Notes: a model not told the origin generated them from the letters alone. Positions 25,913 through 33,956 are shown, counted from the first letter of the stretch. The stretch: 64,000 nucleotides of DNA from Streptomyces composti (GCF_012034205.1 NZ_JAATEM010000012.1:62001-126000); one strand, 5' to 3'. Program-made: numbers and translations.

Positions 25913-25947
25913 CTGTGCCCGGCGCCGTGGTCGCGCGCCGGGCACAG
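25913..25947 (-). terminator. Hairpin between the small secreted gene and ehuB
   Basis: A 13-bp stem (ctgtgcccggcgc and its complement) with a 9-nt loop lies 27 bp after the stop of the upstream secreted-protein gene. It separates that gene from the ehu operon. Confidence 0.65.
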
Positions 25948-25974
25948 GGGGTGCGGTACTTCAGGCGCAGAGGT

Positions 25975-26463
25975 TCAGTACTTGACGCAGGCGCGGGCTT
26001 CGCTGCGCTGCTGCGGCGCCGGGCCGAGCGGGTGGTTCCAGCTGCCCACCATGCAGATCTTCTGGGTGCCCTTCGGGTTGGACAGTTTGATCGTCTTCGT
26101 CTCGGCCATCTTTCCGGTCCGCTGCCGCTTCGTGACGGTCTTGGTCTTCTGATTGTCGATGGTGAGCATGCCGGCCAGGACGTGAGCGGATCCGTACTTG
26201 CACGAGCTCCTCAGGTACCCGGACGCGGTCTTCTTGCTGGCACTGACGACGGCGTGGACCCGGCAGCCGGGCATCTTGCCGCTGATGTTGACGACCTTGC
26301 CCTTGGCGGCGGCGACCTTGGACGCCTGCGCGGATGCTCCGGCCGTCTCGGCGGCGTGTACGGGGGTCATGGTGAGGGCGCCCAGGGCGAGGCCGACGGC
26401 GGTCAGCGCTCCCGTGATTCCCAGCCCACGACGCTTCGAGACGGATGCGGTGCCGAGTGGCAT
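25975..26463 (-). CDS. Small secreted Lys-rich protein, 162 aa, unknown family
   Basis: This is a 162-residue preprotein with a signal peptide (GITGALTAVGLALGALTMTPVHA). The mature part is strongly basic, rich in Lys, Thr and Ser, and has four cysteines spread along it (PGCRVHA, SSCKYGS, KICMVGS, RACVKY). I do not recognise the family. GGAG precedes the ATG at 26463. It follows a second secreted basic gene by 74 bp in the same direction, and this stretch has less G+C than its surroundings, which may mean recent arrival. Roles could include a toxin, inhibitor or adhesin; none is shown. Confidence 0.68.
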   Translation of the reverse strand: MPLGTASVSKRRGLGITGALTAVGLALGALTMTPVHAAETAGASAQASKVAAAKGKVVNISGKMPGCRVHAVVSASKKTASGYLRSSCKYGSAHVLAGMLTIDNQKTKTVTKRQRTGKMAETKTIKLSNPKGTQKICMVGSWNHPLGPAPQQRSEARACVKY

Positions 26464-26537
26464 GTGTGCACTCCAAGAATCGGAATTGTGTGATACGGCG
26501 AGTCGGTCCTGGTCCTCGCTCCCGAGGTGGCGGACGG

Positions 26538-26924
26538 TCACCACTTCAGGCTGATGCTGGTGCTCTTCCGATAGGGCATGGTGAGCGTCAGCAGACCCTT
26601 GGGCATGTTCTTGCAGGTGAACGTCTTGGGCTTCTTCCAGTTCTCACGGATTTCGCCCCAGCACACGATCTTTCCCTTGTGCCGGATGTCCCAGCCGTAA
26701 CGCATCGGGCTGTTCCCGCTGTTGTCGACCGTGACCTTGACCGTGCCCTTCTTCGGGTGGTGCTTCGTGAGCTTGCAGTTTCCCGGGCCCCCGCCGCACT
26801 TCTTGCTGTACTTCACGGCCTTCGCGTCGTGCGCTGCCGCCTGAGCGGAGGAAGCGGTGCCGAGTGTCACGCCCGCACTCAGGGCCACGGCCAGAAATCC
26901 GAGCGCAGTGCGCTTCTTCGTCAT
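26538..26924 (-). CDS. Small secreted Lys-rich protein, 128 aa, unknown family
   Basis: This 128-residue preprotein has a classic signal peptide (MTKKRTALGFLAVALSAGVTLGTASSAQA). The mature domain of about 100 residues has four cysteines (KKCGGG, GNCKLT, IVCWGE, FTCKNM) and many lysines, so two disulfides are likely. No family is recognised. GAGGAA precedes the ATG at 26924. A hand count over 26581-26640 gives 34 G+C in 60 bases, well below the window's usual level. It probably shares a transcript with the gene at 25975. Confidence 0.7.
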   Translation of the reverse strand: MTKKRTALGFLAVALSAGVTLGTASSAQAAAHDAKAVKYSKKCGGGPGNCKLTKHHPKKGTVKVTVDNSGNSPMRYGWDIRHKGKIVCWGEIRENWKKPKTFTCKNMPKGLLTLTMPYRKSTSISLKW

Positions 26925-27091
26925 TTCAGAGTTCCTCTCGGCTGTGCAATTCGCTGCAGCCGAAATTCTGCCGACGCTTTGAGGGCGGCAACAATTGTCC
27001 TTTGGTGAGGTGGCCCGAAGGGCAATGTCGCGGCCGGGCATGGGAGGCGGGCCTGCCGGGTAACCCTCCCGAAAGCATCCGAGGAGGCGGA

Positions 27092-27586
27092 ATGACGGAA
27101 CGCTGTGTCGAAGTCGCCCTCACTCGGCGTGGTGTGCGCGGCGTGGCGCGGTTGCTCGACGACAGGGCGCCGCTGACCTGCTCCGCGGTATGGGACGCGC
27201 TCCCGCTCAGCGGCGACGTCTACCACGCCAAGTACGCACGCAACGAGATCTACGCCCTTTTCCCGCCGTTCGCGGAATCGGAGCCACCACTGGAAAACCC
27301 GACAGTCACCCCTATCCCGGGAGATCTCTGTTATTTCTCCTTCGCGGGTACCGAGCTGGGCACCCGGGCCTACGGCTACGACCGGGAGGTCCGGCCGGGG
27401 ACGACGGTGGTGGACCTGGCACTCTTCTACGAGCGGAACAACCTGCTGCTCAACGGCGACGTGGGCTGGGTACCGGGGATTGTCTGGGGGCAGGTGGTGG
27501 AGGGGCTGCCGGAGCTGGCCGAGGCCTGCAACGACCTGTGGCGCACCGGCGCGGCGGGGGAGACGCTCAGCTTCCGCCGGGCCTGA
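27092..27586 (+). CDS. DUF3830 family protein (cyclophilin-like fold)
   Basis: This 164-residue soluble protein matches the DUF3830 family as I remember it: SAVWDALPLSGDVYHAKYARNEIY near residue 40, IPGDLCYFSFAG in the middle and a Leu-rich end. The fold is thought to be cyclophilin-like with unknown activity. The family often sits beside amidases and Asp/Glu-racemase-type genes, as here. The ATG at 27092 has a perfect GAGGAGG. Its 3' end overlaps the convergent amidase gene by 20 bp. Confidence 0.75.
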   Translation: MTERCVEVALTRRGVRGVARLLDDRAPLTCSAVWDALPLSGDVYHAKYARNEIYALFPPFAESEPPLENPTVTPIPGDLCYFSFAGTELGTRAYGYDREVRPGTTVVDLALFYERNNLLLNGDVGWVPGIVWGQVVEGLPELAEACNDLWRTGAAGETLSFRRA

Positions 27587-29000
27587 CCGTTCCTCCCGCC
27601 GTCCCGCGGGGCCTGACCGGGGCGGCCACCCCCGCCTCGTACAGCGCATGGGCGGCCCGCAGCACCAGGGCGTCCTGGTGGCGGGCGGCCACCAGCTGGA
27701 GCCCGATGGGCAGGCCGTCGGCGTCCGTGCCGACCGGCACGCTCGCCGCGGGCTGCTGCGTCATGTTGAACGGGTAGGTGAACGGGGTCCAGCCGGTCCA
27801 GCGCCGGTGCCCCGAGCCCTTCGGCGCCTCCACGCCCGCCTCGAACGCCGTGACCGGCAGGGTCGGCGTGACCAGCAGGTCGTAGGTGTCGTGGAAGCGG
27901 CCCATCCGCCGGCCCAGGTCCATCCGGACGTCCACCGCGGCCAGGTAGTCCAGCGCCGAGTACCGCGCCCCCTCCGCACAGATCTCCCGCAGCCCGGGGT
28001 CGAGCAGCTCCCGCTGGTAGCGGGTGAGGCGCTGCACCACCCGGGCGGCCCCCGCGAACCACAGGGTGTGGAAGGCCTCCACCGGCTCGGTGAAGTCCGG
28101 GTCGGTCTCCTCGACGTAGGCGCCGAGCTGCGCCAGCCGCTCCACCGCCTTCCGCACCACCGTCGCCACGGCCGGCTGCACCGCCACCTGTCCGCCCAGC
28201 GACGGCGAGTACGCCACCCGCAGCCCGCGCACCCCGCCGGACAGCTGCTCGGTGAAGGAACCCGGCGCCGGGCCCAGCGCCGACCAGTCCCGCGAGTCGG
28301 GGTGGCCGATCACGTCCATCAGGAGCGCGGCGTCCGCCGCGTCCAGGGTCATCGGCCCGACATGGGCGAGCGTGCCGAAGGCGCTCGCCGGATACAGCGG
28401 CACCCTCCCGTACGTCGGCTTCAGCGCGAAGATCCCGCAGAAGGCGGCCGGGATGCGGACGCTGCCGCCGCCGTCGGTGCCGAGCGCCAGCGGCCCCGCG
28501 CCCCGGACCACGGCGGCCGCGGCGCCCCCGCTGGAGCCGCCCGGGGTGCGCGCCGGATCGTGCGGATTGCGGGTGATCCCGCTGAGCGGGGAGTCGGTGA
28601 CGCCCTTCCAGCCGAACTCGGGGGTGGTGGTCTTGCCGAGGAAGACCGCGTTGTGCTCCCGCAGCCGGGCCACCGACGGGGCGTCCTCGTCCCAGCGGCC
28701 CTCTGGGTCGACGGTCAGCGAGCCCTTCAGGGTGGGGTGGCCGGCCAGCAGCAGGATGTCCTTCACCGTCACCGGCACCCCGTCGAGCAGGCCGTCCGGC
28801 TCGCCGCGCCGCCACCGCTCCTCCGCGGCCCGGGCCTGCTCCAGGGCCTCGTCGGCGGTGATGCGGACGAACGCGTTCAGCTCCGGCTGGATCTCCTCGG
28901 CCCGGCGCAGCGCGGCCCGGGTGGCCTCCACGGGGCCGAACTCGCCCCGGCGGTAGCCGTCGAGCAGTTCCACGGCGGTCAGCTCGGTGAGCTCGGTCAT
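27567..29000 (-). CDS. Amidase signature family enzyme
   Basis: This 477-residue hydrolase has the full Ser-cisSer-Lys triad: Lys80 in GVPVTVKD, the cis-Ser in TPGGSSGGAAAA (156-157) and the nucleophile Ser180 in GTDGGGSVRIPA. The family cleaves amides, carbamates or imides. The ATG at 29000 is 17 bp from the stop of the dehydrogenase upstream, so they form an operon. With the DUF3830 and racemase-like genes around it, it probably opens an amide in a catabolic route. The substrate is unknown; an N-acetyl or cyclic amide product of ectoine breakdown is one option. Confidence 0.87.
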   Translation of the reverse strand: MTELTELTAVELLDGYRRGEFGPVEATRAALRRAEEIQPELNAFVRITADEALEQARAAEERWRRGEPDGLLDGVPVTVKDILLLAGHPTLKGSLTVDPEGRWDEDAPSVARLREHNAVFLGKTTTPEFGWKGVTDSPLSGITRNPHDPARTPGGSSGGAAAAVVRGAGPLALGTDGGGSVRIPAAFCGIFALKPTYGRVPLYPASAFGTLAHVGPMTLDAADAALLMDVIGHPDSRDWSALGPAPGSFTEQLSGGVRGLRVAYSPSLGGQVAVQPAVATVVRKAVERLAQLGAYVEETDPDFTEPVEAFHTLWFAGAARVVQRLTRYQRELLDPGLREICAEGARYSALDYLAAVDVRMDLGRRMGRFHDTYDLLVTPTLPVTAFEAGVEAPKGSGHRRWTGWTPFTYPFNMTQQPAASVPVGTDADGLPIGLQLVAARHQDALVLRAAHALYEAGVAAPVRPRGTAGGTVRPGGS

Positions 29001-29017
29001 CCACCCTCCAGGGAACG

Positions 29018-29965
29018 TCAGTGTCCGGGTACATACCCACGTTGTTTGTCGACCACGTTCACCAGGGGCTGCCCGGCCTCCCAGCGTTCGTACAACTGGA
29101 TGAACTGCTGTGCCAGTTCGTCCCGCCAGCCGACGGTGTCCCCGCTCATGTGCGGGGACACGATCAGACCGGGCACCTCCCACAGCGGGCTCGCCGGGTC
29201 CAGCGGCTCGGAGGCGAAGACATCGAGGGCGGCGGCCGTGATCCAGCGCCGGCGCAGCGCCTCGGCGAGCGCCTCCTCGACCACCAGGGGACCGCGGCCG
29301 ACGTTGATGAAGCAGGCCGAGGGCTGCATCACGCCGAAGCGGCGGGAGTCGAACATGCCGCGGGTCTGCTCGGTCAGCGGCGCGGCGGCGATCACCCAGT
29401 CGGCGCGGGCGATCAGCCGGTCCAGGTCCTCCGGGCCGTGCACCCCGTCCCGCCGGGTGCGGCCGACCAGCGCGGTGGTGACGTCCAGCGCCCCCAGCGT
29501 CCGGTCGATCGCCCGCCCGATCGGCCCCGAGCCGACCACCACCGCCCGGGTCCCGGCCACCTTGCGGGTCTCCCGGTGCCGCCAGGTCCGCTCCCGCTGG
29601 AACTCCAGGGTGCGCGGCAGGTCCTTGGCGAGCGCGAGCACCAGGGCGGCGACGTACTCGGCGATCGGCTGGTCGAACACGCCGCGCGCATTGGTGACCA
29701 CCGTGTCGGAGGCGGCCAGCTCCGGGCACATCAGATGGTCCACGCCGGCGCTGGCGGTGTGCACCCAGCGGGGGCGGGGCCCGGCGCCGGGCCAGGCCTT
29801 GCGCACGGCGTGCGAGGTGAAGTCCCACACCAGCAGCACATCGGCGTGCGGCAGCCGCTCGGCGAGCGTGGACTCGTCGGCGTGCTCGATCCGCACCCGG
29901 CCGGTGAGCCGGCCGAGCCGGGGCGGTGGCTCGGCGTCCAGGACGAGCAGTGTGGGGGTGGTCAT
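29018..29965 (-). CDS. D-2-hydroxyacid dehydrogenase
   Basis: This 315-residue NAD-dependent enzyme shows AVVVGSGPIGRAID (dinucleotide turn), NVGRGPLVVEE with the substrate Arg, LDVFASEPLD with the Glu, and the catalytic His in IVSPHMSG. It belongs to the GhrA/phosphoglycerate-dehydrogenase-like branch. GGAGGA precedes the ATG at 29965. It is first in a two-gene operon with the amidase and divergent from the racemase-like pair. It could reduce a 2-keto acid released by that pathway. Confidence 0.85.
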   Translation of the reverse strand: MTTPTLLVLDAEPPPRLGRLTGRVRIEHADESTLAERLPHADVLLVWDFTSHAVRKAWPGAGPRPRWVHTASAGVDHLMCPELAASDTVVTNARGVFDQPIAEYVAALVLALAKDLPRTLEFQRERTWRHRETRKVAGTRAVVVGSGPIGRAIDRTLGALDVTTALVGRTRRDGVHGPEDLDRLIARADWVIAAAPLTEQTRGMFDSRRFGVMQPSACFINVGRGPLVVEEALAEALRRRWITAAALDVFASEPLDPASPLWEVPGLIVSPHMSGDTVGWRDELAQQFIQLYERWEAGQPLVNVVDKQRGYVPGH

Positions 29966-30136
29966 GGGCCGCCGTTCCTCCGCGTGGACCGGTTCCTTCC
30001 CGGGTTGTTCCGGGCGTCTGAGATGCGCGGATTGACCACGCTCGCACCCGAACCTACCGTCGTCAACACGGGCGTTTCGGCGAACCGTTGTATGGCTCTT
30101 CGCGTGCTCTCCTCCCAGCGTGAGGCCGGTGCTGTC

Positions 30137-31015
30137 ATGGACGTCTCCTTTCTCGGTGGACCGGGCCCGCAGCGTGGGGTCGGGGTGGTCGCCCCCTTCG
30201 ACTTCGCGCTGGACCGCGAGCTGTGGCGCTGGGTGCCCGACGAGGTGTCCCTCCATCTGACCCGCACCCCTTATGTGCCGGTCGAGGTGAGCCTGGACCT
30301 GGCGCGGATGATCAGCGAGCACGAGACCCTCGGCGACGCGGTGCGCACCCTCACCGCGGTGGCGCCCGAGGTCGTCGCCTACGCCTGCACCTCCGGCAGC
30401 TTCGTCGGCGGCGTGGCGGGCGAGCGGGCCATGTGCGAGGCGATGAGCAGGGCCGGCTCCGTCCCCGCGATCACCACCTCGGGCGCGCTCCTCGAGGCGC
30501 TGGTGGAGCTGGACGTGCGCCGGGTGGCGCTGGTGACCCCGTACACCGTCTCGGTGACCAGGGCGCTGGAGAGCTATGTCGCGCAGGCGGGCGTCACGGT
30601 CACCGGCTGCGCCTATATGAGCCTGACCCGCCACATCTGGAAGGTCACCTATCGCGAGGTGGTCGACATGGCCCGGCGGGCGGCGGTGCGCGGCCGGCTC
30701 GGCGCGGCCGACGCCCTCTTCCTGTCCTGCACCAACCTGCCCACCTACGACGTGATCCCGCAGCTCGAGGCGGAACTTCGCATACCGGTCATCTCGGCCA
30801 ACCAGGTGACCATGTGGGCGGCGCTGCGCCGGCTGGGTACCCGCGCGGTGGGACCGTATCAGGCGCTGATCGACGAGTCGGCGCGCTCCAAACCCGCACT
30901 GCCGGACCCGCGGCCCGGCTCCGTGGTGCAGAACGCACAGAACGTGCAGGACGCGCGACCCGCGCAGGGCATCACCGACAGGTCGGACGAGAAGCAGCAG
31001 GAAGGCTGGACATGA
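30137..31015 (+). CDS. Asp/Glu racemase-fold protein (maleate isomerase/EutA-like), two Cys
   Basis: This 292-residue protein has the Asp/Glu/hydantoin racemase fold with both active-site cysteines: YACTSGSFVGG and FLSCTNLPTYDVI. Such two-Cys proteins include maleate cis-trans isomerase and the ectoine-utilisation protein EutA. The last about 35 residues are a polar tail. The ATG at 30137 has GTGAGGCC upstream; an ATG at 30092 is possible. Its stop overlaps the next start (ATGA), so two paralogues are made together. Confidence 0.8.
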   Translation: MDVSFLGGPGPQRGVGVVAPFDFALDRELWRWVPDEVSLHLTRTPYVPVEVSLDLARMISEHETLGDAVRTLTAVAPEVVAYACTSGSFVGGVAGERAMCEAMSRAGSVPAITTSGALLEALVELDVRRVALVTPYTVSVTRALESYVAQAGVTVTGCAYMSLTRHIWKVTYREVVDMARRAAVRGRLGAADALFLSCTNLPTYDVIPQLEAELRIPVISANQVTMWAALRRLGTRAVGPYQALIDESARSKPALPDPRPGSVVQNAQNVQDARPAQGITDRSDEKQQEGWT

Positions 31016-31743
31016 CCGCACTGGGCATCCTCTACCCGGGCCACTCCGCCGAGGACGACTATCCGCGCATCGAGCAGCTGCTGGGCAGCGACGTACGGGT
31101 GGACGTCGTGCACACCGACATCGGCGAGGACGCGCACCGGGTGGACGCGCTGCGGGAGATGGGCTCGGCCGAGCGGCTGGCGGCCGGGGCGGCGGAACTG
31201 CGGCACGCGGGCGCCGACGCGGTGGTGTGGGCCTGCACCTCCGGCAGCTTCGTGCTCGGCTGGGAGGGAGCGCACCAGCAGGTCCGCTCACTCGCCCTGG
31301 CGGCGGGGATGCCGGCCTCCTCCACGTCCTTCGCCTTCGTCAACGCGGCCCGGGAGATCGAGGTGCGCCGGGTCGCCGTCGGCGCCACCTATCCCGACGA
31401 CGTGGCCGAGCTGTTCGCCGGCTTCCTGCGGGCGGGCGGCCTGGAGGTGACCGGTGTGCGCAGCTCCGGGATCATCACCGCCGCCGAGGTCGGCACCTGG
31501 GGCGAGGAGGAGGTGTTCGCGCTGGCCCGCGCCGCCGACCGGCCGGACGCCGAGGCGCTGCTGCTGCCGGACACCGCCCTGCACACCGCCGCCCACATCC
31601 CGGCCCTGGAGAAGGAGCTCGGCAAGCCGGTGCTCACCGCCAACCAGGTCACCGTCTGGGAAGGCCTGCGGCTGGCCGACCGCCGGGTCAACGCGCCGTC
31701 CCTCGGCTCGCTGTTCACCAGGGAGCCGATCGTCCAGGTGTGA
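31012..31743 (+). CDS. Asp/Glu racemase-fold protein, second Cys replaced by Asp
   Basis: This 243-residue paralogue of the preceding gene keeps the first catalytic Cys (VWACTSGSFVLG). Where the partner has LSCTNLP it reads LLPDTALHT, so the second Cys is gone. One-Cys members of this fold include arylmalonate decarboxylase, which needs only one acid. Both genes keep the TANQVT/SANQVT stretch near the end. Possibly the two form a heteromer or catalyse successive steps. Coupled translation by a 4-bp overlap supports joint action. Confidence 0.78.
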   Translation: MTALGILYPGHSAEDDYPRIEQLLGSDVRVDVVHTDIGEDAHRVDALREMGSAERLAAGAAELRHAGADAVVWACTSGSFVLGWEGAHQQVRSLALAAGMPASSTSFAFVNAAREIEVRRVAVGATYPDDVAELFAGFLRAGGLEVTGVRSSGIITAAEVGTWGEEEVFALARAADRPDAEALLLPDTALHTAAHIPALEKELGKPVLTANQVTVWEGLRLADRRVNAPSLGSLFTREPIVQV

Positions 31744-31779
31744 GGCCGGCGGGGACCGCCCGGCCCGGATGCGCGCCGC

Positions 31780-32166
31780 TCACGCGGCGTGGATGATCTG
31801 GATCAGGTTGCCGCAGGTGTCGTCCAGGACGGCGGTGGTGATCTGGCCCATCTCCAGGGGCTCCTGGGTGAAGGTCACCCCGAGGGAGCGCAGCCGCTCG
31901 TGCTCGGCCCGTACGTCGTCCACCGCGAAGGAGGCGGCCGGGATGCCGTCCTGCACCAGGGCGGACTTGTACGGGGCCACCGCCGGGTGGACGGACGGCT
32001 CCAGAAGCAGCTCGGTGCCGTCCGGCTCCTCCGGGGAGACCACGGTCAGCCAGCGGTGGTCGCCCATCGGCACGTCGTGCTTCTTCACGAAGCCCAGCAC
32101 ATCGGTGTAGAAGCGCAGCGCCTTCTCCTGGTCGTCGACGAAGACGCTGGTCAGGTGGATCCTCAT
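31780..32166 (-). CDS. VOC/glyoxalase superfamily protein
   Basis: This 128-residue protein has the beta-alpha-beta-beta-beta VOC fold: LTSVFVDDQEKALRFYTDVLGF at the start and TTAVLDDTCGNLIQIIHA at the end, with a likely metal Glu in ELLLEP. The family includes glyoxalases, dioxygenases and antibiotic-binding proteins. Its ATG overlaps the stop of the ArsR gene (ATGA). ArsR/VOC pairs are common in actinomycetes; the ligand is not known. Confidence 0.85.
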   Translation of the reverse strand: MRIHLTSVFVDDQEKALRFYTDVLGFVKKHDVPMGDHRWLTVVSPEEPDGTELLLEPSVHPAVAPYKSALVQDGIPAASFAVDDVRAEHERLRSLGVTFTQEPLEMGQITTAVLDDTCGNLIQIIHAA

Positions 32167-32456
32167 GGTCTGCCCTCAGGGGGATCGGGCCGGAGCCATC
32201 GGGTGACGATGTGCTCCAGGGGTGCGGTGTTCAGGTCGTGGAACTTGTAGCGGCCCTGGCGGCGGGTGCGGACCAGATCCGCGGCCTCCAGGACGGCCAG
32301 GTGCTGGCTGATCGCCTGGCGGGACAGGCTCAGTCCGTGCTTGGTCGCCAGCCGCGTGCAGATCTCGAACAGCGTCTGCCCGTCGCGCTCCACCAGCTCG
32401 TCGAGAATGCGCCGACGGGTGGGATCGGCCAGCGCCTTGAACACATCCTCCGCCAT
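32163..32456 (-). CDS. ArsR/SmtB family repressor
   Basis: This 97-residue winged-helix protein shows FKALADPTRRRILDELVE, then LSLSRQAISQHLAVLEAADLV and the wing RQGRYKFHDLN. No cysteine metal site is visible, so it is probably a non-metal branch controlling the VOC gene. No ribosome site precedes the ATG at 32456; a TTG at 32474 is in frame, and the transcript may be leaderless. A 16-bp palindrome lies 15 bp upstream. Confidence 0.87.
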   Translation of the reverse strand: MAEDVFKALADPTRRRILDELVERDGQTLFEICTRLATKHGLSLSRQAISQHLAVLEAADLVRTRRQGRYKFHDLNTAPLEHIVTRWLRPDPPEGRP

Positions 32457-32470
32457 GCCGGACAGGATAT

Positions 32471-32486
32471 GCAAGTAACGACTTGC
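32471..32486 (-). promoter_or_regulatory. Likely ArsR autoregulatory operator
   Basis: GCAAGTaacgACTTGC is a perfect 6+6 inverted repeat just upstream of the ArsR start, the usual place for self-control in this family. Confidence 0.65.
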
Positions 32487-32529
32487 CTGTCAGGGGGAGG
32501 GATGGTTCCCGTCGCCGCTGGGGAGGCTC

Positions 32530-32620
32530 ACCGGAGCCGGAGCCGGAGCTGGAACCGAGGCCGGAACCGAGGCCCGAGCCGGCACCCGAGCCGGAGGCCG
32601 GTGCCGTGGCCGGGGCCGGG
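32530..32620. repeat. Imperfect GAGCCG hexanucleotide tract
   Basis: About 90 bases of repeated ccggag/gaaccg/gagccg units would code for Pro-Glu repeats in one frame, but no gene with a start and ribosome site covers it. It lies between the ArsR operator and the next gene. Confidence 0.6.
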
Positions 32621-32705
32621 CCGAGGCCCTCTTGCGCGGGCGCGGGACAATGGACGGTGGCCCATGTGCCAGAGGGTCGATCGCGACGCACGAGAAGGAG
32701 AAGAC

Positions 32706-33071
32706 ATGGCGGAGCACGCGCCGCGTCGGGACCAGCCGCGGCTACGCCCCGCGCCCCTGCTCTTCGAGCCCGCGGAGGCGGCCTCCGATCCGGAGCACTT
32801 CTTCGACCTGGAGTCGATCGACGACCCGCGCCTGCTGCTGGAGCGGGCCACGGAGCTGACGCTCGCGTTCCGGGCGGCGGCGGACCGGGCGGCGGAGTTC
32901 CAGGCGATGGCGGCCGCCCAGCTCGCCGACCCCCGCCGCTTCGACCGGCTGACCACGGCGGACATCGCCGAACGCGCCGAGTGGACCGAGGACTACGCGC
33001 GGCGGATGGTCGAGTTCGGCCGGGATCTGCTGCGCGGCGGCGAGGGGCGCGGTTTCGCCGACCCCGTGTAG
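32706..33071 (+). CDS. Conserved small soluble protein, 121 aa
   Basis: This acidic, helical protein of 121 residues begins MAEHAPRRDQPRLRPAPLLFEPAEA, has a long helix (ERATELTLAFRAAADRAAEFQAMAAAQL) and ends with EWTEDYARRMVEFGRDLLRG. There is no signal or membrane segment and no family I can name. AAGGAGAAG lies before the ATG at 32706. It stands alone. Confidence 0.65.
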   Translation: MAEHAPRRDQPRLRPAPLLFEPAEAASDPEHFFDLESIDDPRLLLERATELTLAFRAAADRAAEFQAMAAAQLADPRRFDRLTTADIAERAEWTEDYARRMVEFGRDLLRGGEGRGFADPV

Positions 33072-33242
33072 CGGCCCGCACGGACCGCGTGGAGCGGCTC
33101 CGCACGCCGGGTGCGGGGAGGCCTCTTGTCGAACGCGCGTGGCATATGCCGGGCGGGCACGATACTCCCCGTCCGCCCCTGCTGTCCCGATTTCCGGCAA
33201 CCACCGGCGACCATGCGCTCACCACCGGTAGATGTGGACGTC

Positions 33243-33842
33243 ATGAGCAGCGCACCGAACGCCCCCGACGTCAGCGGTGTCACCCCGGACGGCGCCGCCT
33301 GGCTGGCCTCGGCAGGAACGTATCCCCGCAGCACGCTCTCCTACTGGCGGGAGCGGCCGGACGCTCCGGCGGTGCTGCCCTGCGGGGTCGCCTTCGACGT
33401 GGTCAGCACCCCCGCGATCTTCGGGCGCCGGATGCTGGACCGGATGTGGGAGGAGGGGCCGGGCTCCGGCCCGGTCGCGCAGTTCCGCGGGCGCATGCTG
33501 CTCTTCGCCGTGGTCGGCACCGCCCGGCGGCTCCCGGCGCTGCTCGAGTGGGAGGAGTGGGGTGCCGGCGGCCGGTCCCGGGGGCGCGCCGACGCCGTGC
33601 CTCCGCTGCTGTGCCACGGCGCCGGTGACGCGGTGACCGTCCCGGCCCCCGTCGGCGCGGTGCCCGGGGAGCGCTCCGGGTCGCGCTGGCTGGTGGCCCC
33701 GGACACGCGTCACCCCTGGCTGCCGGGCCCGGAGGTGCTGCTCTGGGCGGCCGTCCGGGCGGCCCGCGCGGCGGTGCGGATATCGATTTTTCCTCCCCAG
33801 GATCAGGGTGCTAATGTCTACGACGTCAGCAGGCGCCGCTAG
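33243..33842 (+). CDS. Bifunctional primase/polymerase N-terminal-like protein, end overlaps tRNA-Lys
   Basis: This protein of about 199 residues has a core (GVTPDGAAWLASAGTYPRST, then GVAFDVVSTPAIFGRRMLD and GRMLLFAVVGTARRLPALL) that resembles the Prim-Pol-like proteins common in Streptomyces, though I recall no characterised member. The clear part ends near WAAVRAARAAVR. After that the frame runs through the tRNA promoter region and ends at a TAG that is bases 8-10 of the tRNA-Lys, an overlap of 10 bases. The start at ATG 33243 is uncertain; 33213 is also in frame. Confidence 0.68.
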   Translation: MSSAPNAPDVSGVTPDGAAWLASAGTYPRSTLSYWRERPDAPAVLPCGVAFDVVSTPAIFGRRMLDRMWEEGPGSGPVAQFRGRMLLFAVVGTARRLPALLEWEEWGAGGRSRGRADAVPPLLCHGAGDAVTVPAPVGAVPGERSGSRWLVAPDTRHPWLPGPEVLLWAAVRAARAAVRISIFPPQDQGANVYDVSRRR

Positions 33843-33906
33843 CTCAGTTGGTTAGAGCAGCTGACTCTTAATCAGCGGGTCCGGGGTTCGAGTCCCTGGC
33901 GGCGCA
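33833..33906 (+). tRNA. tRNA-Lys (CTT), copy 3
   Basis: It has the same 74 bases as the two copies at 17440 and 21100, but in the opposite orientation. All stems pair. The 5' ten bases double as the end of the upstream reading frame. Confidence 0.97.
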
Positions 33907-33910
33907 CGAC

Positions 33911-33950
33911 ACGAGGAAGGCCCTCCGCGCGAGCGGAGGGCCTTCCTCGT
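33911..33950 (+). terminator. Terminator of tRNA-Lys copy 3
   Basis: A perfect 18-bp stem (acgaggaaggccctccgc and its complement) is capped by a GCGA tetraloop of GNRA type, 4 bp after the tRNA. It also serves the convergent protease gene that ends at 33957. Confidence 0.85.
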
Positions 33951-33956
33951 TCCTGA

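Noticed and set aside
33833-33950. Integration site of a mobile element at tRNA-Lys copy 3
   Set aside because: No integrase, excisionase or partial tRNA repeat is seen on either side within the window.
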